22,891 nucleotides of DNA from DASRFS01 sp035260725. Its GTDB lineage: Bacteria; Patescibacteriota; Microgenomatia; Levybacterales; UBA12049. The stretch covers positions 1-22,891 of the forward strand of contig DATFUR010000022.1 of NCBI GenBank assembly GCA_035260725.1, written 5' to 3'. Every line of letters begins with the position of its first letter. Position 1 is the stretch's first letter. The position numbers and the translations under genes are program-made. The notes beneath the pieces are model-generated. The model saw only the letters and a program-made list of their open reading frames with translations. It did not search any database and was not told the origin of the DNA. This document shows, piece after piece, positions 7,140 through 14,992 of the stretch.

Positions 7140-7495
7140 AAACCTTTCCGTAAGCGAACATATCTTTCCAATTTGTCTTCAAGAAATGCCAATGCTCCCA
7201 TCTGTCTGCCTCTTTTTCTACTATTAAGTTCGCTCGAAATGTTTTCTCTTAAATTATCGGCATTAAAAAGCCATCTTTCTTCCAAAGTCATTGGTGTTTC
7301 AATATATAGTGGAACACTTGGTATACTTCTTTCTTTCTTGAGAGAAGCCAGATGTGCTTCCATTGCTTCTTGACTTTTTTTCTTCCATTCAGGGCTTGCC
7401 TGTATTTCTAAATCTATCCAATATGTTCGTGGACTAAAAGGGGAAGGTACTCTAAGAGCAGAAGGTAATCTTATAGGAGAGAATTCCAATCCCAT
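7136..7495 (-). CDS. Hypothetical protein, 119 aa
   Basis: I do not recognise a family. The protein is soluble, charged and probably mostly helical in its second half (MTLEERWLFNADNLRENISSEL ... ALAFLEDKLERYVRLRKGF), with a proline-rich start (LPSALRVPSPFSPRTYWIDLE). It is judged real because a good minus-strand promoter (TTGACT-N16-TAGAAT) ends 7 bases before its ATG, in the short gap after yqeY, and the composition is protein-like throughout. Its stop overlaps the HAD gene stop by 3 bases. With the start codon at the predicted transcription start, the mRNA would be leaderless. Confidence 0.6.
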   Translation of the reverse strand: MGLEFSPIRLPSALRVPSPFSPRTYWIDLEIQASPEWKKKSQEAMEAHLASLKKERSIPSVPLYIETPMTLEERWLFNADNLRENISSELNSRKRGRQMGALAFLEDKLERYVRLRKGF

Positions 7496-7502
7496 TAATT
7501 CG

Positions 7503-7530
7503 ATTCTAGCATTTATTCTTATAAAGTCAA
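7503..7530 (-). promoter_or_regulatory. Promoter of the 119-aa gene
   Basis: Minus-strand TTGACT (7525-7530), 16-base spacer, TAGAAT (7503-7508). The -10 ends 7 bases before the ATG at 7495, predicting a leaderless transcript. Confidence 0.65.
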
Positions 7531-7533
7531 TAA

Positions 7534-7983
7534 TTATGAAAGCTTTTCTTTTACGAGCTGACTAACAAGTCCCATATCTGCTTTACCTTTGAGTTTTGGA
7601 CCGAGTGCTCCCATTACTTTTCCCATATCCGTAATTGTTGTTGCTCCTGTTTCTTTTACAGTTTGCTCGACTATTGTTTTTACTTCATCTTCCTCCATTT
7701 GTTGCGGAAGATATGTCTTTAAAATCTCAAGCTCTTTAGTTTCCTTATCGACTAACTCCTGTCTGCCTGCGGTGGTGAATTGTTCGATCGAGTCTTTTCT
7801 CTGTTTTACCTGCGTTTGAATTACCGAGAGAATATCATCGACTGTCGCCTGATATCCTGCTCCGCCTTTTTGGATTTCATAATAATTTATGGCAGAAAGA
7901 AGAAGTCTCAATACAGAAGTTTTTAATTCATTTTTAGCAAGCATTGATTGCTTTAATTCTTCTTGTAATTTTTGTTTGTCCAT
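7534..7983 (-). CDS. yqeY: GatB/YqeY domain protein
   Basis: 149 aa, full length for the YqeY family. N-terminal helical part with KTSVLRLLLSAINYYEIQK and the QVKQRKDSIEQF motif, then the GatB-tail-like C-terminal domain (LEILKTYLPQQM ... DMGKVMGALGPKLKGKADMGLVSQLVKEKL). The C-terminal domain resembles the tRNA-binding tail of GatB, so an amidotransferase or tRNA link is assumed, but the function is not established. It starts 5 bases after the cca stop. A possible promoter of its own (TTGGAA-N16-TACAAT) ends 7 bases before the ATG. Confidence 0.92.
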   Translation of the reverse strand: MDKQKLQEELKQSMLAKNELKTSVLRLLLSAINYYEIQKGGAGYQATVDDILSVIQTQVKQRKDSIEQFTTAGRQELVDKETKELEILKTYLPQQMEEDEVKTIVEQTVKETGATTITDMGKVMGALGPKLKGKADMGLVSQLVKEKLS

Positions 7984-7988
7984 ATTAT

Positions 7989-9332
7989 TTATTGTAGCTC
8001 TTTTGCTCTTTTTTCCAAATATCCTTTTTTATTTAGCGACAAATCTTCGTCTACTTCCTCAAATAATTTTTGCAAAATTAAGCCTATTTTTGGCCCCGGC
8101 TTGATATTTAAAATTTTCATTACGTCATTTCCATCAATTTTAAGATCATTTATGGAAAAAGGAGCCGGAGAAAGTTCTTTTTCCACTCTTTCTTTAAAAA
8201 GTTTTAGCCTCCAGCTTTCAGCTGTTTGCGTCCCTCCTCCAAGTCTGTCGCCGACTCTAAGGTCCATCATATCCTTTACATTTTCTACTCCAACTCTTCT
8301 AATAAATCTTCGAATAGCAGCATCGGTTATGTGTTCATCGACAGTAAACATATGCCACCTAATAAGATTTACGACTTTTTCTCGGTCCTTCTTTGAGAAT
8401 TTTAATCTTTCACAAATTTGATAAGCTATTTTTGCACCTGTTATTTCGTGATTGTGGAAAATTACGTGACCATCTTTATCTTTTCCGGCAACCTTTGGTT
8501 TTCCAATATCGTGAATAAGAGTAGCAAAACGAACGATTGGATCTTTTGAAGGGCAAAATTTTAAAGACAAGACATTGTGAGTATAAACGTCTTCCGTATG
8601 ATGTCTTCCGGGACGCGCTTGTTCGACTCCGACTCCCTCCAAAAGTTCGGGGACAATATATTGCAAAAGTCCTGCTTTCTCAAGAAGAATTATTCCTTCG
8701 TATGGATTTTCGCTTTCTAAAATTTTTATAAGCTCAATCCTTACTCTCTCTTTGGATATTTCTTCCAACAGCTTAGCGTCTTTTTTTAATTCTTCCCAGG
8801 TTTTGTCTTCGATTTTAAAATTTAATTGAGTTGCAATTCTTACAGCTCTCAAGAGTCTTAAGGCATCTTCTTTAAACCGAAGAGAAGGATCGCCGACTGC
8901 TTTTATAATTTTATTTTCTAAATCCTTTTCACCTTCAAATGGATCAATAATTTTTCCGCTATCCAAATCCATTGCCATTGCATTAATCGTAAAATCTCGT
9001 CTTGATAAATCTTCCTCGATAGTTTTACCCCACGAAATTTTCCCGGGATGGCGTCTATCCTTGTAACCTTCCTCATTTCTATATGTGGTTACTTCAACAA
9101 CCTTAGAATCTTTGATTGGAAGTCCAACAGTCCCAAATTTGTTGTCGTAAAAACTTTCTGGGAATAATTTTTGAATCATTTCCGGAGTGGCATTTGTGGC
9201 AAAATCCCAGTCGTCAACTTTACTTTTGGAAAGAAGTCCTCTGACTGATCCTCCGACCAAATATACTTCAAAGCCTTCTTTTTTAAATTTTTTAAAGATT
9301 TCGATTATTTCTTTGGGGATCTCAGGGTGCAT
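7989..9332 (-). CDS. cca: CCA tRNA nucleotidyltransferase with HD domain
   Basis: 447 aa, class II (bacterial-type) nucleotidyltransferase. LVGGSVRGLL (25-34) is the GG..R motif, DDWDFAT holds the catalytic DxD (41-43), RRDFTINAMAMD (111-122) and RFKEDALRLLRAVR (152-165) are the family motifs for nucleotide and tRNA binding. An HD phosphohydrolase domain follows: TLIHDIGKP with HD at 274-275, and HNHEITG. I chose ATG 9332; an upstream ATG at 9389 would add 19 hydrophobic residues unlike the family. It adds or repairs the 3' CCA, needed here because tRNA-Gln at 18960 does not encode CCA. A poly(A) polymerase role cannot be excluded from sequence. Divergent from recJ. Confidence 0.92.
   Translation of the reverse strand: MHPEIPKEIIEIFKKFKKEGFEVYLVGGSVRGLLSKSKVDDWDFATNATPEMIQKLFPESFYDNKFGTVGLPIKDSKVVEVTTYRNEEGYKDRRHPGKISWGKTIEEDLSRRDFTINAMAMDLDSGKIIDPFEGEKDLENKIIKAVGDPSLRFKEDALRLLRAVRIATQLNFKIEDKTWEELKKDAKLLEEISKERVRIELIKILESENPYEGIILLEKAGLLQYIVPELLEGVGVEQARPGRHHTEDVYTHNVLSLKFCPSKDPIVRFATLIHDIGKPKVAGKDKDGHVIFHNHEITGAKIAYQICERLKFSKKDREKVVNLIRWHMFTVDEHITDAAIRRFIRRVGVENVKDMMDLRVGDRLGGGTQTAESWRLKLFKERVEKELSPAPFSINDLKIDGNDVMKILNIKPGPKIGLILQKLFEEVDEDLSLNKKGYLEKRAKELQ
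7991..8018 (-). promoter_or_regulatory. Possible promoter of yqeY
   Basis: Minus-strand TTGGAA (8013-8018), 16-base spacer, TACAAT (7991-7996), 7 bases before the yqeY ATG. It lies inside the end of cca. The -35 is only 4/6, so yqeY may also depend on read-through from cca. Confidence 0.4.
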
Positions 9333-9340
9333 ATCTATAT

Positions 9341-9370
9341 TTGTCCTGCAAAGCAGGATTCTGGTATAGT
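9341..9370 (+). promoter_or_regulatory. Probable recJ promoter with overlapping inverted repeat
   Basis: TTGTCC (9341-9346), 18-base spacer, TATAGT (9365-9370), 22 bases before the recJ ATG. A perfect 6-bp inverted repeat TCCTGC-AAA-GCAGGA (9344-9358) overlaps the -35 and spacer and could be an operator or a leader hairpin of cca. The same TATAGTATA gives a minus-strand -10, TATACT (9368-9373), for cca. Confidence 0.45.
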
Positions 9371-9392
9371 ATAGCAGAAGAAATAACACGAA

Positions 9393-11036
9393 ATGAAAAA
9401 TTGGGAAATCCTCAACAAGTCTCAGATCACAGCCTCAAAAACAATAAAAAATGTTTTGGAAATTCTTCTTGAAAACCGTAAGTTGACGACAAAGAAAGAT
9501 ATTGCGGATTTTTTAAATCCAAAGCTAACTGACGTGACAATTAAAAACGTAGAAATTGACGAAAAAAGTCTTGAAAAAGCAGTGAGAAGAATAAAAGAAG
9601 CGATTAGAAATAAGGAACAAGTCATAGTTTTTGGTGATTACGACGTTGACGGAATAACAGGCGCTGCAATTGTGTGGGAAACTTTAAATGCCAATGGCGC
9701 CAACATTCTTCCATATATTCCCAACAGAATAGACGAAGGATACGGCCTTTCGATCAAGGGAATTGAAAATCTAAAATCCCAGATAAAGGATATTAAATTA
9801 ATAATAACGGTCGACAATGGTATTGTTGCAAACGAAGCGGTTGACTTTGCTAACAAAAATGGAATCGATGTAATCATAACCGATCACCATGTCCCCTCAA
9901 AACTTCTTCCGGACGCATACTCTATAGTTCATACAACTAAATTATGCGGCGCAGGCGTTGGTTGGATTCTTTCTCAACAGTTTAATATTAAAATTACCGA
10001 TCATATCGAGCTTGTTGCAATGGCCGCAGTTGCGGATCTTGTTCCCTTAACTTTTTCCAATCGGATTTTGGTAAAGTTTGGATTGGAGAGACTTCAACAG
10101 ACAAAAAGGTTGGGTCTTTTGGAACTTTTTAAAATCTGCAAGCTCGACAAAAACACAATCGGCGTTTATGAAATCGGACATATAATCGCTCCAAGACTAA
10201 ACGCTATGGGAAGACTTGAATCTGCGATGGATTCCTTGAGACTTCTTTGTACGACTAATTCTCAAAGAGCTAAGGAATTGGCACAAAAACTCTCTTCAAC
10301 TAATTTGGAAAGACAAAAGTTTACCCAAGAAGCTGTTTTACACGCGTCGACAACTGTAGCGAGTATTAAATCAAACAATAATCTAATATTTATTGCACAC
10401 GAAAGCTACCAACAGGGAGTAATAGGTTTAGTAGCAGGCAGGTTGGTGGAGCAATATTATTTGCCGTCCATTGTTGTTTCGAAGGGGGACCCTTACAGCA
10501 AAGCGTCGGCAAGATCAATTTCGGGACTAAATATAATCGAGTTTATCCGAGGCGCATCGGATCTTTTGGTCGATGCGGGAGGCCACCCAATGGCAGCGGG
10601 CTTTACGGTCGAGACAACAAAGCTTGTTTTACTACAAAAAAAGCTCGAAGAAATGGCGCTAAAACAAGTAACAAAGAAAATGCTGACGAGATCTTTAAGA
10701 GTAGATTGTGAGCTTTTGCCGGATGCTATAACACCCCAACTCTATGAGGCTATTTCGCGCTTGGAGCCTTTTGGAATGGGCAATCCCATTCCGGTTTTTG
10801 TGACCAGACATATGGTTGTCGATGAGTTAAGGACAGTGGGGCAAGATGGAAAACATTTAAAGATGAAACTGAAGTCAAAAAACGGATTCTTTGAGGCAAT
10901 TGGATTTGGAATGGGTGAAAAAATATCGGAAATTAAAATAGGAGGTTTGGTAGATGTCGCTTACACAATAGACCAGGATTCATGGAATGGGAATAAAAGA
11001 CTGCAGCTTAAACTAAAAGATATAGTTAAGCGGTGA
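9393..11036 (+). CDS. recJ: Single-stranded-DNA-specific exonuclease RecJ
   Basis: 547 aa, close to the family norm (E. coli 577). DHH domain: GDYDVDGITGAA (81-92, motif I), ITVDNGI (138-144), IITDHHVP (161-168, the DHH), and GHIIAPRLNAMGRL (262-275). DHHA1 domain: QQGVIGLVAGRL and the glycine motif GGHPMAAGF (396-404). An OB-fold C-terminal part ends in QLKLKDIVKR. RecJ is a Mn/Mg-dependent 5'-3' exonuclease used in recombination and mismatch or base-excision repair. All metal-binding Asp/His residues that I can place are present. It ends in TGA and overlaps the convergent 178-aa gene by 11 bases. Confidence 0.95.
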   Translation: MKNWEILNKSQITASKTIKNVLEILLENRKLTTKKDIADFLNPKLTDVTIKNVEIDEKSLEKAVRRIKEAIRNKEQVIVFGDYDVDGITGAAIVWETLNANGANILPYIPNRIDEGYGLSIKGIENLKSQIKDIKLIITVDNGIVANEAVDFANKNGIDVIITDHHVPSKLLPDAYSIVHTTKLCGAGVGWILSQQFNIKITDHIELVAMAAVADLVPLTFSNRILVKFGLERLQQTKRLGLLELFKICKLDKNTIGVYEIGHIIAPRLNAMGRLESAMDSLRLLCTTNSQRAKELAQKLSSTNLERQKFTQEAVLHASTTVASIKSNNNLIFIAHESYQQGVIGLVAGRLVEQYYLPSIVVSKGDPYSKASARSISGLNIIEFIRGASDLLVDAGGHPMAAGFTVETTKLVLLQKKLEEMALKQVTKKMLTRSLRVDCELLPDAITPQLYEAISRLEPFGMGNPIPVFVTRHMVVDELRTVGQDGKHLKMKLKSKNGFFEAIGFGMGEKISEIKIGGLVDVAYTIDQDSWNGNKRLQLKLKDIVKR

Positions 11037-11562
11037 CCACCGAACTTAGTCCTACTGGAGCCTTATCAGCTACAATTTTATTTACAATTCGCATAAAAGA
11101 TGGAATTTCCTGAAAAATTTTATCCAATTGATGACCGAGTCCTTGGGTATTTCGTTCTCTAATATTATCCGATGCCCGTTCTACTTGATCGATAGTTGCA
11201 CCATGTCCGATGCTCCAAACTTCTTGCATCGCCCGGATTTGAGGCTCAATGTGGTCGGCTAAGAGACAAAATGGTGATTCGTTTGACTTTACTGAAGATA
11301 AAGATTCATTAATTTTTATATAGTGCTCTGTGGATTGACGGAGTTCTGCCCCACGGCCTTCTTCATTCATTGCAATAAGACCATCTGAGTTTGTAACATA
11401 GCTTAAAGGGTCAACTCCTAATTTGTTCCATACATTTTGCGCAATGGCAAGATTTTTTTCAAATTCTTCAACTGGAAGCACAACCGGTTTAAATTCTTTC
11501 CTGGATTTACCAAAAGTACCTTCTCTTCCTCCTGCGCCGTTTCTTGCTTCAATTTGTGTCAT
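11026..11562 (-). CDS. Hypothetical protein, 178 aa
   Basis: I do not recognise a family. It is soluble, without a signal or membrane helix, rich in Glu, Asn, Ser and Ile, and probably largely helical after residue 30. The start is Gly/Arg-rich (ARNGAGGREGTFGKSRKEF), suggesting a disordered N-terminus. It has one His/Cys-containing patch (PFCLLADHIEPQIRAMQEVWSIGHGA) but no recognised motif. It is accepted because it is a long unopposed frame with protein-like composition and a structured upstream region (long inverted repeat at 11575-11623). Its end overlaps recJ tail to tail by 11 bases. It could be a lineage-specific accessory gene. Confidence 0.6.
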   Translation of the reverse strand: MTQIEARNGAGGREGTFGKSRKEFKPVVLPVEEFEKNLAIAQNVWNKLGVDPLSYVTNSDGLIAMNEEGRGAELRQSTEHYIKINESLSSVKSNESPFCLLADHIEPQIRAMQEVWSIGHGATIDQVERASDNIRERNTQGLGHQLDKIFQEIPSFMRIVNKIVADKAPVGLSSVVTA

Positions 11563-11574
11563 ATTTCCAATAAA

Positions 11575-11623
11575 AAACTTTCTAAATATTGACAGTTTAT
11601 CTAAACTGCCTTTTAGAAAGTTT
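11575..11623. repeat. Nested inverted repeat upstream of the 178-aa gene
   Basis: Outer perfect 12-bp arms AAACTTTCTAAA (11575-11586) and TTTAGAAAGTTT (11612-11623) enclose an inner perfect 7-bp hairpin CAGTTTA-TC-TAAACTG (11593-11608). It lies 13-61 bases before the minus-strand ATG at 11562 and contains a plus-strand TTGACA (11589-11594). No T-tract follows on either strand, so an operator or a regulatory RNA hairpin is more likely than a terminator. Confidence 0.65.
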
Positions 11624-11692
11624 AATGAAAAATAGCTCTAAATAAATTCAGTCCCATTGATCCGTATCAAAGCGTATCACTCGGAAAATGCC

Positions 11693-11721
11693 TTGTCAAT
11701 AGGAGAAAATCGTTATACAAT
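11693..11721 (+). promoter_or_regulatory. aspS promoter
   Basis: TTGTCA (11693-11698), 17-base spacer, TACAAT (11716-11721), 15 bases before the aspS ATG. Predicted leader about 8 bases. The rest of the 174-base gap (11563-11736) holds the nested inverted repeat and no T-box-like element. Confidence 0.6.
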
Positions 11722-11736
11722 GAGCCTACCTATTTT

Positions 11737-13083
11737 ATGGTAAAAAGAACGCTAATTGCCCAGATTCCTCAAAACGTCGAAAAACCCGTACTTATTCAAG
11801 GTTGGGTAAGGTTGCGCAGAGACCACGGCAAGCTCATTTTTTTGGATATTCGCGACAGGTCAGGCACGATTCAAGTTGTTATAAACCCCAAGGCTTCCGA
11901 GGCCGCGTATGAAGCTAGTCAGGCTTTAAGACCGGAAGACGTGGTTGAGATCGAAGGCAAAGTCAATAAGAGGCCGGAGGGCACCATTAATAAGGACCTG
12001 ACAACAGGAGGGGTCGAAGTCGAGGCCCACAGCCTCAAAACACTATCCAAGGCCGAAACCTTACCTTTTGATATGGGCGAAAGCGAGCTCAAGCTGGAGC
12101 TCCCGACTCTTCTTGACCACCGAAGTCTGACTCTAAGGCATCCAAAGATCCAGGCTATTTTCAAGGTTCAAAACGTAGTAATTGATGCATTTAGGCGTTT
12201 TATGCAGGAAAATAATTTTTTTGAGTTCCAGTCGCCCCTCATCATCCCAGCCGTGCCCGAAGGCGGAGCAGATGTCTTTGAGGTGAATTACTTTAATCAT
12301 AAAGCCTATCTAGCTCAAAGTCCCCAGCTTTATAAGCAGATTTTAGTAGGCTCATTTGAAAGAGTATTTACTGTTACGAAAATCTTTAGAGCAGAGCCAA
12401 GTGTGACCACAAGGCATTTGGCAGAAATCGTAGTCTTGGATGCAGAAATGGGTTTTATAGAAAGCTATAAGGATGTACAGAAAATGGCAGCAGATACAAT
12501 TAGCTTCATTTTAAAAGAAGTGAGCGAGAAATGTAAGGATGAACTCAGGATGTATGAGGCAAAAATCCCTCAAGTCGCGAAGGAGATTCCATCTTTAAAG
12601 CTTAGGGAAGCACAGGAGATTATTTTTAAGAGGACGGGAAGAGATAATCGAAACGAAAAGGATTTAAATCCCGAAGACGAAAGAGAAATATGGAAGTGGG
12701 CCTTAGAAGAGAAGGAGTCAGATTTGGTTTTTATCTCTCATTATCCAACCAAATCCCGCCCATTTTATACATATCCTGATGATGAAAATCCTGAATTCAA
12801 TCAAGGGTTTGACCTTTTAGGTAAAGGCGTTGAGTGGCTAACAGGCGGAAGAAGAGTTAATGATTACAAGACATTGGTTGAACATGCTAAGGAATGGAGC
12901 ATAGACACTAAGAAAATACAATTATATCTTGATGCTTTCAAGTACGGAATGCCGCCTGAAGGAGGATTCTCCTTTGGTGTAGAAAGAATAGTTATGAATA
13001 TCTTAGGACTTTCAAATGTAAGAGAGGCAAGCCTATTTCCTCGAGATATGGAAAGAGTCGATGAAAGATTTTCGCGTGTTTAA
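11737..13083 (+). CDS. aspS: Aspartyl-tRNA synthetase, compact form without GAD insertion
   Basis: 448 aa, class IIb synthetase. An N-terminal OB anticodon-binding domain (about 1-110: GWVRLRRDHGKLIFLDIRDR) is followed by the catalytic domain: FEFQSPLI, GGADVFEVNYF, AYLAQSPQLYKQ, motif 2 FRAEPSVTTRHLAE, and motif 3 GGFSFGVERIVMNILGL with REASLFPRD at the end. Typical bacterial AspRS has about 590 aa with a GAD insertion; here it is absent, as in archaeal/eukaryal-type enzymes. The catalytic part reads as archaeal-type, whereas the OB domain (RRDHG, PEGTINKDLTTG) resembles bacterial AspRS. Such enzymes are often non-discriminating, charging tRNA-Asn too, and need GatCAB; this cannot be decided here. 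The first half is visibly more GC-rich than its neighbours. Confidence 0.93.
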   Translation: MVKRTLIAQIPQNVEKPVLIQGWVRLRRDHGKLIFLDIRDRSGTIQVVINPKASEAAYEASQALRPEDVVEIEGKVNKRPEGTINKDLTTGGVEVEAHSLKTLSKAETLPFDMGESELKLELPTLLDHRSLTLRHPKIQAIFKVQNVVIDAFRRFMQENNFFEFQSPLIIPAVPEGGADVFEVNYFNHKAYLAQSPQLYKQILVGSFERVFTVTKIFRAEPSVTTRHLAEIVVLDAEMGFIESYKDVQKMAADTISFILKEVSEKCKDELRMYEAKIPQVAKEIPSLKLREAQEIIFKRTGRDNRNEKDLNPEDEREIWKWALEEKESDLVFISHYPTKSRPFYTYPDDENPEFNQGFDLLGKGVEWLTGGRRVNDYKTLVEHAKEWSIDTKKIQLYLDAFKYGMPPEGGFSFGVERIVMNILGLSNVREASLFPRDMERVDERFSRV

Positions 13084-13963
13084 CAAAAGAAACTATCTGG
13101 TCTTATTTTCCATTCTCCTTTTAATTCTGGGTCTGGATTATAAAATACAGTCTAGTCTGGTAGCACCAAAAGTTTTGGGAGAAGATGTTTCCGTAGTTTC
13201 GGACTATCCCGCTTTGAGAGCAAATATTAACCCGGATATTTCCGCCCGCGGAATAGTAATAATGGATGCCCAGTCTAAAGTTGTTCTGTATTCTAAAAAT
13301 CCAAACTTGCGATTTTCTTCCGCATCAACCACCAAAATAATGACAGCAGTGACGGCGCTTGAAAATTTTAAATTAAACGATATTTTAACGGTAAAAGACG
13401 CCACAGCGGAGGGAGTAATTTTGGGATTAAAAGAAGGACAAAAAATTACGTTTGAAAATCTCCTGTATGCGCTTTTATTGCCAAGCACAAACGACACCGC
13501 TTTTGTAATTGCACAAAATTATTCTTCGGAGGCAAAATTTGTTAATGAAATGAATAAAAACGCTGTTAAGTTTAATTTATATAATACCCATTACCAGGAT
13601 CCTGCCGGACTTCAGGACGATGGGGATTATACGACACCTTTAGATTTGGCCCGTCTTGCCTCCATTGCTATGGAGAATGAAATGTTTGCAAAGGTAGTTT
13701 CCACAAAAGAAAAAATAATTACGGATACAAATGGGAATATCTATCCTGTTAAAAATCTAAACAAACTTCTTGGGACGTCTGGTGTTATCGGCATAAAAAC
13801 CGGTTACACGGAAGGAGCGGGACAAGTTTTGGTTACAGGCAAAAAAGAGGGAAGTCATACAATAGTTATTGTTGTAATGGGAAGCGAAGACAGATTTGGA
13901 GACACACAAAAAATTCTGAATGAAATTTCAGGAAATATTACTTATTTACCCATTCATCCGTAA
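13061..13963 (+). CDS. dacA: Serine-type D-Ala-D-Ala carboxypeptidase (S11, PBP5-like)
   Basis: 300 aa. An N-terminal membrane segment (about 11-27) is a signal anchor, then the penicillin-binding fold with all three catalytic motifs: SxxK as STTK (89-92), SxN as STN (142-144) and KTG (246-248, in GIKTGYTEGAG). It trims the terminal D-Ala of peptidoglycan stem peptides outside the membrane. It is shorter than E. coli PBP5 (403 aa) because it lacks the C-terminal beta domain and amphipathic anchor; the N-terminal helix probably anchors it instead. It overlaps aspS by 23 bases at its start; a GTG at 13076 is an alternative. The end overlaps the convergent 338-aa gene by 26 bases. Confidence 0.93.
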   Translation: MKDFRVFNKRNYLVLFSILLLILGLDYKIQSSLVAPKVLGEDVSVVSDYPALRANINPDISARGIVIMDAQSKVVLYSKNPNLRFSSASTTKIMTAVTALENFKLNDILTVKDATAEGVILGLKEGQKITFENLLYALLLPSTNDTAFVIAQNYSSEAKFVNEMNKNAVKFNLYNTHYQDPAGLQDDGDYTTPLDLARLASIAMENEMFAKVVSTKEKIITDTNGNIYPVKNLNKLLGTSGVIGIKTGYTEGAGQVLVTGKKEGSHTIVIVVMGSEDRFGDTQKILNEISGNITYLPIHP

Positions 13964-14954
13964 CCGCGAACTCATAAGCCATGAATCCGTCGTTTCCTTC
14001 AAAAACAACAATTGGTAATAAATAATCTTGTTTTTTCTCGGACATATAATATCCCAAAGAAATGTTTTTTATGGAAACCTTATCTCCAGAACCACTTGAT
14101 GCTATATATACTTTTCCTTTTTTTAAATCTTCAAAAGCAACATTTGCGGTCTTAATCGGATAAGTTGACGATTCGCTTGAGGGTTTTTGATAAAAATAAT
14201 TTGCCTCTACTACTTCAGGTTTTGTCCCTACTCCTCCTACCAAAAAGTTAAGAGTGCTGACTGCGGTACGCAGATAATAGATTGGAAGATTATTAAAAGG
14301 TTTTTGGAAAAAACTTACTTGAATCGCTTGTGCATTTGAAAGACTGGTTGCCGGAACAAGGCTATAGTTTTTTATGGAAAATAGACTAGCTTGTGTTTTT
14401 GTGGGATCCAAATCGCCGGGCATAAGATTAATACCGGTTAAGAAATTCTCGGCAGTTTTTGTAGCGTCTCCAACTTCTTTAGGAAAAAAAGGTTGGTTGG
14501 GATTAGATAGAAAGTCGGATATCATATTAAAATTTAAATCCTGAATGTTCATGGTCAAAATTCTTGAAGACTTGCTGTCTCTCCACTGATAAATATTATC
14601 GGAAATTTTTGCAGGGCTATTATTAAATCCGACCCCGCTAACCAAAGCTTGAGCTTTGGAAAGAGCCAGAAGGTCCGGGGTATTTGTGGCCATTTTAAAT
14701 ACTTTTACTTGGGGTTGGAAAGTTGGTAGTCTTCCTGATATTGTCTCCAGAGTATAAGAAAAAGTCTTGTTTGGAGAATTTGGAAAATCGGGAGAATAAA
14801 GTTTGCCAAAGGAGACTTCAGGGGGAGGCGCCGCCGCGGGAAAAATTGCCGAGAAAATTTTGGATCCAACAAAAAGTACGAAGACTAAGCCTAGTAAAAT
14901 TCCGCTAAATTTAAGAAATACTTTGGTTTTTTCGGCTGCTTGGTCCAGGGTCAT
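13938..14954 (-). CDS. Membrane-anchored extracytoplasmic protein, unknown
   Basis: 338 aa. One membrane helix at about residues 14-36 (FLKFSGILLGLVFVLFVGSKIF) with a short cytoplasmic N-terminus, a Pro/Ala linker (AAAPPPEVSFGKL), and about 290 extracytoplasmic residues rich in Asn, Ser and Tyr with alternating strands. I do not recognise a named family; such anchored beta-rich proteins recur in CPR genomes. It is convergent with the dacA-like gene and overlaps it by 26 bases, which is long for a tail-to-tail overlap. The promoter TTGCAT-N18-TATACT ends 6 bases before the ATG and is interleaved with the gltX promoter, supporting the chosen start. Confidence 0.75.
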   Translation of the reverse strand: MTLDQAAEKTKVFLKFSGILLGLVFVLFVGSKIFSAIFPAAAPPPEVSFGKLYSPDFPNSPNKTFSYTLETISGRLPTFQPQVKVFKMATNTPDLLALSKAQALVSGVGFNNSPAKISDNIYQWRDSKSSRILTMNIQDLNFNMISDFLSNPNQPFFPKEVGDATKTAENFLTGINLMPGDLDPTKTQASLFSIKNYSLVPATSLSNAQAIQVSFFQKPFNNLPIYYLRTAVSTLNFLVGGVGTKPEVVEANYFYQKPSSESSTYPIKTANVAFEDLKKGKVYIASSGSGDKVSIKNISLGYYMSEKKQDYLLPIVVFEGNDGFMAYEFAVTDEWVNK

Positions 14955-14957
14955 ATA

Positions 14958-14986
14958 TTGAGTATAGCCGCACTTTTAGCTACAAT
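14958..14986 (+). promoter_or_regulatory. gltX promoter (leaderless)
   Basis: TTGAGT (14958-14963), 17-base spacer, TACAAT (14981-14986), 6 bases before the ATG at 14993. The expected +1 is at or next to the A of the start codon. Confidence 0.65.
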
Positions 14987-14990
14987 GCAA
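14961..14990 (-). promoter_or_regulatory. Promoter of the 338-aa gene (leaderless)
   Basis: Minus-strand TTGCAT (14985-14990), 18-base spacer, TATACT (14961-14966), 6 bases before the ATG at 14954. Its -10 overlaps the gltX -35 and its -35 overlaps the gltX -10, so the two polymerases must compete. Confidence 0.65.
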
Positions 14991-14992
14991 AT

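Noticed and set aside
7972..8421. 149-aa plus-strand frame opposite cca
   Set aside because: It lies wholly antisense to a well-supported gene, has low-complexity Ser/Phe-rich content and no family resemblance.
9333..9389. N-terminal extension of the CCA enzyme from ATG 9389
   Set aside because: The extra 19 residues are hydrophobic and Leu/Tyr-rich, unlike the family, and the region carries the recJ/cca promoter signals and a hairpin. ATG 9332 starts next to the conserved domain.
11563..11736. T-box or other tRNA-sensing leader for aspS
   Set aside because: No T-box core sequence or antiterminator pair is seen, and the predicted aspS transcript begins only about 8 bases before the ATG.
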